Shown here: one piece after another, positions 31,426 through 36,072 of the stretch
Layout of the letters: each line of letters opens with the position of its first letter
Position numbering within the stretch: position 1 is the first letter of the stretch
Assembly: GCA_945948535.1 (NCBI GenBank)
Contig: CAMFBN010000023.1
Span: forward strand, 1-36,072
Source: an uncultured Clostridia bacterium
Lineage (GTDB): Bacteria > Bacillota > Clostridia > Oscillospirales > Oscillospiraceae
Length of the DNA: 36,072 nt
Direction of reading: 5' to 3'
The notes under the pieces: model-generated
Database searches by the model: none
The model's input: the letters and a program-made list of their open reading frames with translations, nothing else
Told to the model about the DNA's origin: nothing
Program-made: the position numbers and the translations under genes

Positions 31426-34400
31426 TTAAGAATTGCAGCAGCCGCGGTAGCGGTCGATAAAGACCTTGCTCTGCTTCAGGCTGTCCACGCGGTCAGCCAG
31501 CTTCAACCGCAGCGTGGGCTCCTTGGCGCTGGCGAGGAAGGTGACCCGGGTCTTGTAGTCCGGATCATTGCACAATGCGCTCACGGCCTCGAAGTTGAGG
31601 TTTACAAGGGTGAACAGCACATCGCCGGCCTTCTGCTTGATGTCCTTGATGCCGGTTTCCCGGGCCTTGGCCCGGAGCAGGGCGATATCGATGAGGTTCA
31701 GCACCCCTCTGGGCGGCTCGCCGTAGCGGTCCACGATTTCGTCCAGCAGGTCGTCGGCATCCTCCTGGGTGCGGATGGCAGCCATCCGGCGGTACAGATC
31801 CATCCGCTCCTCGCCCCGGGACACATACTCCTTGTCCACGTTGGCGGTGACGTTCAGGTCGGCGGTGCAGTCGGGGGTCTTGGGGGCCGCTCCCTGTTCC
31901 TCCAGAACCGCCTCGTCCAGCAGCTTCAGGTACATATCGTAGCCCACGCTCATCATGTGCCCGGACTGTTCCGCGCCCAACAGATTGCCCGCGCCCCGAA
32001 TCTCCAGATCCCGCATGGCGATTTTGAAGCCGGAGCCGAACTCCGCGAAGTCCCGGATGGCGGACAGCCGCTTTTCGGCAATTTCCGTCAGATTTTTGTC
32101 GGGCCGGTAGGTGAAGTAGGCGTAGGCGTGGCGGGTGGAACGGCCCACCCGGCCCCGGAGCTGGTGGAGCTGGCTCAGGCCGAACCGGTCGGCGTTCTCA
32201 ATAATCAGGGTGTTGGCGTTGGGGATGTCCAGACCGGTTTCAATGATGGTGGTGCACACCAGCACCTGAATGTCCCCTTCCGTCATGGCCTGCATCACAT
32301 CGCTCAGGGCATCTTCCCCCATCTGTCCGTGGGCCACGCCCACCCGCAGGCCGGGAATCCGCCGTTGGAGGGCACTGGCGCATTGGTCGATGGTTTCCGT
32401 GCGGTTGTGGAGATAGTAAACCTGCCCGCCCCGCTCCACCTCCCGGCGGATGGCATCGTCAATCACCGCGTTGTTGTGCTCCATGACGAAGGTCTGCACC
32501 GGGTAGCGGTCGGCGGGGGGCTCCTCAATGGTGGACATATCCCGGATACCGGACAGGGCCATGTTCAGCGTCCGGGGGATGGGCGTTGCGGACAATGTCA
32601 GCACGTCCACACCCTTGGACATTTCTTTTAAGCGCTCCTTGTGGCTGACGCCAAAGCGCTGCTCTTCATCAATAACCAGCAGCCCCAAATCCTTGAACTG
32701 CACGCTTTTTTGCAGCAGCTTGTGGGTGCCGATAATCACGTCCACGGAGCCTGCCGCCAAATTCCGCAGGGTTTGCTGCTGCTGTTTCGGGGTGCGGAAC
32801 CGGCTGAGCACGTCGATGTTCACCGGGAAGCCCCGGAACCGGGCCATGGCGGTGGTGTAGTGCTGCTGGGCCAGCACCGTGGTGGGCACTAAGATTGCCA
32901 CCTGCTTGCCGTCCATGACGGCCTTCATGACAGCCCGCAGAGCCACCTCGGTTTTGCCGAAGCCCACGTCGCCGCAGAGCAGCCGGTCCATGGGGGTGGG
33001 GGATTCCATATCCCGCTTGATGTCGTCGATGCAGCGCAGCTGGTCGTCGGTTTCGGGGTAGGGGAAGTTGTCCTCAAACTCCTTCTGCCAGGGCGAGTCC
33101 GCCGCGAAGGCGTAGCCGGGCTGCCGCTTCCGGGCGGCGTAGAGCTGAATCAGCTCCCCCGCCATATCCTTGGCGGCCTTCCGGGCCTTGGCTTTCGTCT
33201 TCTGCCAGGCGTCGGAGCCGATTTTGTTGAGCCGCACATTGGCGTCCTCGCCGCCGCCTCCGATGTACTTGCTGACCAAATCCAGCTGGGTGGCGGGGAC
33301 GTACAGGGTGTCGCTGCCCTGATAGGCGATTTTGATATAGTCCTTGATGGCGTTGTCAACCTTGATCTGCTCCATGCAGACAAAGCGGCCGATGCCGTAG
33401 TTCTCATGCACCACCAGATCGCCGGGGGTCAGGTCGGTGAAGGCGTTGAGCTTCTGCCGGTTGGTGGAGCCGGTTTTCTTCGGGGCTTTCCGCTTCGGCT
33501 CGCTGCGGGCAATCAGCTGGCCCTCGGTGAGGATTGCCAGCCGGTTCATGGGGTATTCCATTCCGTAGGGCAGGATGCCCTCGGTCAGCAGAATCTGCCC
33601 CGGCTTGGGCAGGGTGGTGAGGGGAATGCAGATAAAGGAGGACAGATTCTTGCTGCTCAGCATCTCCTGCAAAATCTCGGCTCTTCTGCGAGTGCCGCAG
33701 AGCACCAGAGCGCCGAATTCCTGCTTCTGATAGTGGGATAGGTCAGAAGCGGCGGTGTCTAAGTTACCGCCGTAGCCGGGAAGCTGCTTGGCGGTCATGG
33801 GCAGCAGCACCTTGGGCGGGCACTCCTCCGGGTAGGCGGAGCCGCCGAAGGTGTCAAAATACAGCACTGTCCGGCCCCGTAACCCGGCGCAGAAGTCCTC
33901 CCACTGGCACACATAGTCGCACAGCTCCCCGGCAACCAGCCCGCCTTGCAGCATGGAATCCAGCTGCATTCCCATTTCGTCGCAGCGGGTGCGGGCGGCT
34001 CGGTGAAGATTGCCCTGATCGCACAGCACGACGATGGCGTTTTCGGGAATATAATCCGCCGCTGTAGCCATTTCGGGATAAACAAAAGCCATATACCGGT
34101 CGGAAGCGGGATTGTGGAGGTCATTTTCGTACTTCTCCAAATCCCGGCTCAGGGTGGCGATCAGGGCCTCGTTGGGATTTTTCCGCCGCTTCTGCCGGGA
34201 AATCAGACTTCCAATATCTTTGCACAGCCCGGCAATGCCCCTGGGGTGCAGCCCCGGCTGGGTCTCGCCCACGGGCAGAATGGTGATTTTTTCGATATTC
34301 TCGTTGCGCCGCTGGGTCTGGGGGTCAAAATACCCCATGGTGTCCAGCTCATCTCCGAAGAACTCCGCCCGGATGGGCTGATCGGCGGCAGGGGAGTACA

Positions 34401-34941
34401 CATCCAGAATGCCGCCCCGCAGGGCAAACTGACCGGGGCCTTCCACCATGCCGCAGCGGCTGTACCCGGCGGACACCAGACGATCCGTCAGGTCGTCCAG
34501 GGGATATTCCTTTCCTACCTCCAGCGTAAAAGCGGCGCTTGTCAGCACCTCGGGGGGCATGGTGCGCAGGCTCAGGGCCTCCCAGCTCAGGATTTGCAGT
34601 CGGGTTTTGCCCTGCGCCAAATCGTACAGCTGCCGCAGCCGCTTCTGCTCCCAGGCCCGGGACGCAACAGCCGCATCGTACAGCGTCAGCTCCCGCCCGG
34701 GCAGAATGGGCGCGGTTTCCCCGAGGAAGCACTTCAGCTCCTCCTGAAGCCGCCGGGCCGCCATATCGTCCTGACACAGCAGCACCATGGGCCGGTCGGT
34801 GTCGTGATACAGTCCCGCCAGAATATGGCTGCGGTTGATCTGACCGATGCCGGTCACCGCCGCGCTCTGTCCGTCCGCCATGGAGGACAGAAGCGAATTG
34901 TATTCCGGCATGGATTTCAGCATAGAAAGGAGTTTCTCCAT
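31426..34941 (-). CDS. mfd: Transcription-repair coupling factor Mfd
   Basis: Mfd removes RNA polymerase stalled at DNA lesions and recruits UvrA. The 1171-residue protein has the full family layout. An N-terminal UvrB-like module (about 1-350) is followed by the RNA-polymerase-interacting CarD-like domain (about 495-560, TPGDLVVHENYGIGRF). The SF2 translocase then has Walker A GDVGFGKT (657-664), the DEEQ box (758-761) and TLSATPIPRT. The C-terminal TRCF domain (about 1020-1130) ends the protein. The ATG follows GAGGTG. pth lies upstream on the same strand, as in many Firmicutes, but here repeats separate the two genes by about 450 bp. Confidence 0.98.
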   Translation of the reverse strand: MEKLLSMLKSMPEYNSLLSSMADGQSAAVTGIGQINRSHILAGLYHDTDRPMVLLCQDDMAARRLQEELKCFLGETAPILPGRELTLYDAAVASRAWEQKRLRQLYDLAQGKTRLQILSWEALSLRTMPPEVLTSAAFTLEVGKEYPLDDLTDRLVSAGYSRCGMVEGPGQFALRGGILDVYSPAADQPIRAEFFGDELDTMGYFDPQTQRRNENIEKITILPVGETQPGLHPRGIAGLCKDIGSLISRQKRRKNPNEALIATLSRDLEKYENDLHNPASDRYMAFVYPEMATAADYIPENAIVVLCDQGNLHRAARTRCDEMGMQLDSMLQGGLVAGELCDYVCQWEDFCAGLRGRTVLYFDTFGGSAYPEECPPKVLLPMTAKQLPGYGGNLDTAASDLSHYQKQEFGALVLCGTRRRAEILQEMLSSKNLSSFICIPLTTLPKPGQILLTEGILPYGMEYPMNRLAILTEGQLIARSEPKRKAPKKTGSTNRQKLNAFTDLTPGDLVVHENYGIGRFVCMEQIKVDNAIKDYIKIAYQGSDTLYVPATQLDLVSKYIGGGGEDANVRLNKIGSDAWQKTKAKARKAAKDMAGELIQLYAARKRQPGYAFAADSPWQKEFEDNFPYPETDDQLRCIDDIKRDMESPTPMDRLLCGDVGFGKTEVALRAVMKAVMDGKQVAILVPTTVLAQQHYTTAMARFRGFPVNIDVLSRFRTPKQQQQTLRNLAAGSVDVIIGTHKLLQKSVQFKDLGLLVIDEEQRFGVSHKERLKEMSKGVDVLTLSATPIPRTLNMALSGIRDMSTIEEPPADRYPVQTFVMEHNNAVIDDAIRREVERGGQVYYLHNRTETIDQCASALQRRIPGLRVGVAHGQMGEDALSDVMQAMTEGDIQVLVCTTIIETGLDIPNANTLIIENADRFGLSQLHQLRGRVGRSTRHAYAYFTYRPDKNLTEIAEKRLSAIRDFAEFGSGFKIAMRDLEIRGAGNLLGAEQSGHMMSVGYDMYLKLLDEAVLEEQGAAPKTPDCTADLNVTANVDKEYVSRGEERMDLYRRMAAIRTQEDADDLLDEIVDRYGEPPRGVLNLIDIALLRAKARETGIKDIKQKAGDVLFTLVNLNFEAVSALCNDPDYKTRVTFLASAKEPTLRLKLADRVDSLKQSKVFIDRYRGCCNS

Positions 34942-34974
34942 AAATACACCTCATTTCTTGGCAACGTGACAACG

Positions 34975-35002
34975 CGGAAAGAGAGAAAAATCTCTCTTTC
35001 CG
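34975..35002. repeat. Perfect 12 bp inverted repeat upstream of mfd
   Basis: CGGAAAGAGAGA (34975-34986) and TCTCTCTTTCCG (34991-35002) are separated by AAAA. It would form a hairpin in the mfd 5' leader, or in a transcript running from pth. No T-run follows on the minus strand, so a terminator role is doubtful. Confidence 0.7.
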
Positions 35003-35017
35003 TGGTAAATGTATATT

Positions 35018-35385
35018 AATTGACAATTGACAATGGACAATTAACAATTGCGGTATCCCTTCGGGATGGATTCAAAATGGGCACCAACACAATACGAATA
35101 TCTAATTGTCCCGCAGGGACACAATGACTGTCAACTGTCAATGCGAATCAATAGTTGAAACACGGTAAACGCTGGAATAACAGAAACGTATGTCATCCTG
35201 AGCGGAGCGCGAAGCGCGTAGTCGAAGGATCTTTTCGGTGATTTGACCGTACTGTGTGACGAACGCGGAAGATCCTTCGACTCGCTGCGCTCGCTCAGGA
35301 AGACAAATCCATTCGTACTCTGGTTATTTGCAACATTTCAAATCTTGATTCGCATTGTCAATTGTCAATTGTCAACTGTCAATTG
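35018..35385 (+). repeat. TTGACA-type repeat copy R5, interrupted by another element
   Basis: The left end (35018-35075) has AATTGACAATTGACAATG units and TATCCCTTCGGGAT. The GTCCCGCAGGGAC hairpin is at 35108-35120. The right-end TGTCAA units stop at 35140 and resume at 35356-35385. The insert between them is a different element. This accounts for the gap between mfd and pth. Confidence 0.82.
35141..35355. mobile_element. MITE-like 215 bp element nested in R5
   Basis: Perfect 11 bp terminal inverted repeats, ATGCGAATCAA (35141-35151) and TTGATTCGCAT (35345-35355), continue imperfectly inward. Inside is a second pair of long inverted arms (35191-35233 and 35269-35305) containing TCATCCTGAGCG and CGAAGGATCTT. 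TGTCA borders both sides. There is no coding capacity, so movement would depend on an enzyme encoded elsewhere. Confidence 0.75.
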
Positions 35386-35388
35386 TTT

Positions 35389-35985
35389 TTAGGGATGGGA
35401 ACCATTGAACCGGTTGGCGGCCTCCGGCACCCCGTGGTCGATGATGGCGAGGGCGGCGTCAGCGGCGTTTTTCAGGGACACGCTCAGGGCCTTTTCGTCC
35501 TGCGCCGAGAAAGACGACAGCACCCAGTCCGCCAGATCGTATTCCGGCGTGGGCTTGGCTCCCACGCCGATCTTGACCCGGGGAAATTCCTGACTGCCCA
35601 GCTCCTGAATGATGGACTTGATGCCGTTGTGGCCCCCGGCGGAGCCGTTTGCCCGCACCCGCAGGCGTCCCGGCTCCAGAGAAATGTCGTCAAACATCAC
35701 GATGATTCTCTGGGGCGGGATTTTAAAGAAGGCGGAAAGCTGCAAAACCGACCGCCCGGACAGGTTCATATAGGTCTGGGGTTTCAGCAGAAACAGCTTG
35801 ACACCGTTGTAGCTGGTCTGGGTGTACAGCCCCTGAAATTTCAGCTTATCGACCTTGACCCCCAGCTTCTGGGCCAAAATGTCCAGCGCCCGGAAGCCGC
35901 AGTTGTGGCGGGAGCGCTCGTATTCTCTTCCGGGATTGCCAAGGCCCACAATGAGCCAGCTTTCGGGATTGTTTTTCTGAAACAC
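35389..35985 (-). CDS. pth: Peptidyl-tRNA hydrolase
   Basis: Pth recycles peptidyl-tRNAs dropped from ribosomes by cleaving the ester bond. The 198-residue protein has the standard motifs: VGLGNPGREYERSRHNCGF (13-31) with catalytic His27, PQTYMNLSG, and FDDISLEPGRLRVRANGSAGGHNG with the conserved Asp. The start is taken as a GTG 7 nt after AGGAGG, 9 residues before the conserved core. The in-frame ATG further upstream lies inside repeat R6 and would add 25 residues made of repeat sequence. The stop codon abuts the R5 right end. Confidence 0.95.
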   Translation of the reverse strand: MFQKNNPESWLIVGLGNPGREYERSRHNCGFRALDILAQKLGVKVDKLKFQGLYTQTSYNGVKLFLLKPQTYMNLSGRSVLQLSAFFKIPPQRIIVMFDDISLEPGRLRVRANGSAGGHNGIKSIIQELGSQEFPRVKIGVGAKPTPEYDLADWVLSSFSAQDEKALSVSLKNAADAALAIIDHGVPEAANRFNGSHP

Positions 35986-36011
35986 TGGGTGTCCTCCTGT
36001 GTGAGAAACTA

Positions 36012-36039
36012 ATTGTATAAAGGAGAATTGAATTGACAA
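36012..36039 (-). promoter_or_regulatory. Candidate pth promoter using a repeat unit as -35
   Basis: On the minus strand, TTGTCA (36039-36034, inside repeat R6), a 16 bp spacer and TACAAT (36017-36012) lie 26 bp before the GTG start. Each box is 5 of 6 to consensus. Confidence 0.5.
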
Positions 36040-36072
36040 TTGACAATGAACAATTGACAATTGTGGTATCCC
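36031..36072 (+). repeat. TTGACA-type intergenic repeat, copy R6 (cut by window end)
   Basis: AATTGACAATTGACAATG and further TTGACAA units run into TGTGGTATCCC at the last base, identical to the left ends of R3 and R4. The remainder lies outside the window. Confidence 0.85.

Noticed and set aside
31378..32631. 417-codon plus-strand frame opposite mfd
   Set aside because: It starts inside repeat R4 and is antisense to the conserved Mfd helicase domain.
35986..36060. N-terminal extension of Pth beginning MSIVHCQLS
   Set aside because: It is translation of repeat R6; the GTG 7 nt after AGGAGG fits the family length.

Overview
The window looks like a chromosomal segment of an anaerobic, GC-rich Firmicute of class Clostridia, plausibly Oscillospiraceae. 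This is inferred from AGGAGG-type ribosome binding sites, sigma-A promoters, an anaerobic (CbiD/CbiG-type) cobalamin route, a giant BadF/HgdC-type activase, VanW and AbrB/SpoVT proteins, and AT-rich TTGACAA/TTGTCAA intergenic repeats. No rRNA, tRNA, phage, transposase or CRISPR array was recognised.

Layout. (1) 0-1.5 kb: a Crp/Fnr-type regulator (-) diverges from an RNHCP zinc-ribbon protein (+), each with a near-consensus promoter. (2) 1.6-7.2 kb: a compact operon of a DUF1113-type membrane protein, a PAP2-like membrane enzyme and a 1415-residue acyl-CoA dehydratase activase. (3) 7.2-8.0 kb: a long leader with a promoter, a cobalamin riboswitch, a strong intrinsic terminator, a further hairpin-rich stretch and a repeat copy. 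(4) 8.0-22.9 kb: one tightly packed 16-gene cobalamin operon, cbiA-cbiC-cbiD-cbiF-cbiG-cbiH-cbiJ/E/T-cbiB-cobD-cbiP-cobO-cobT-cobU-cobS-(short CobU-like)-cobC. It covers corrin ring processing after the C20 methylation, amidation, adenosylation, aminopropanol arm attachment and nucleotide loop assembly. The first dedicated steps (SUMT, cobalt chelatase CbiK/CbiX, CbiL) and cobalt uptake are not in the window. (5) 22.9-25.9 kb: a repeat element flanked by duplicated terminator hairpins, then a GtrII-like glucosyltransferase (-) divergent from a GT10 fucosyltransferase-like gene (+). (6) 25.9-36 kb: mostly minus-strand housekeeping or surface genes: a DMT transporter, a methionine gamma-lyase family protein with an AbrB regulator, a VanW protein, mfd and pth.

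The most unusual material is between genes. Six copies (one cut by the window edge) of a 150-180 bp repeat have ends made of tandem TTGACAA/TTGTCAA units and carry small GTCCC/GGGAC hairpins. One copy supplies the stop codon of the Crp gene, one lies between the riboswitch and cbiA, and one is interrupted by a different 215 bp MITE-like element. There are also a run of four consecutive strong hairpins at 25.87-26.02 kb and a leader module at 7.58-7.78 kb with two mutually exclusive hairpins. These are the best candidates for undescribed elements. The protein-coding content itself is largely recognisable.
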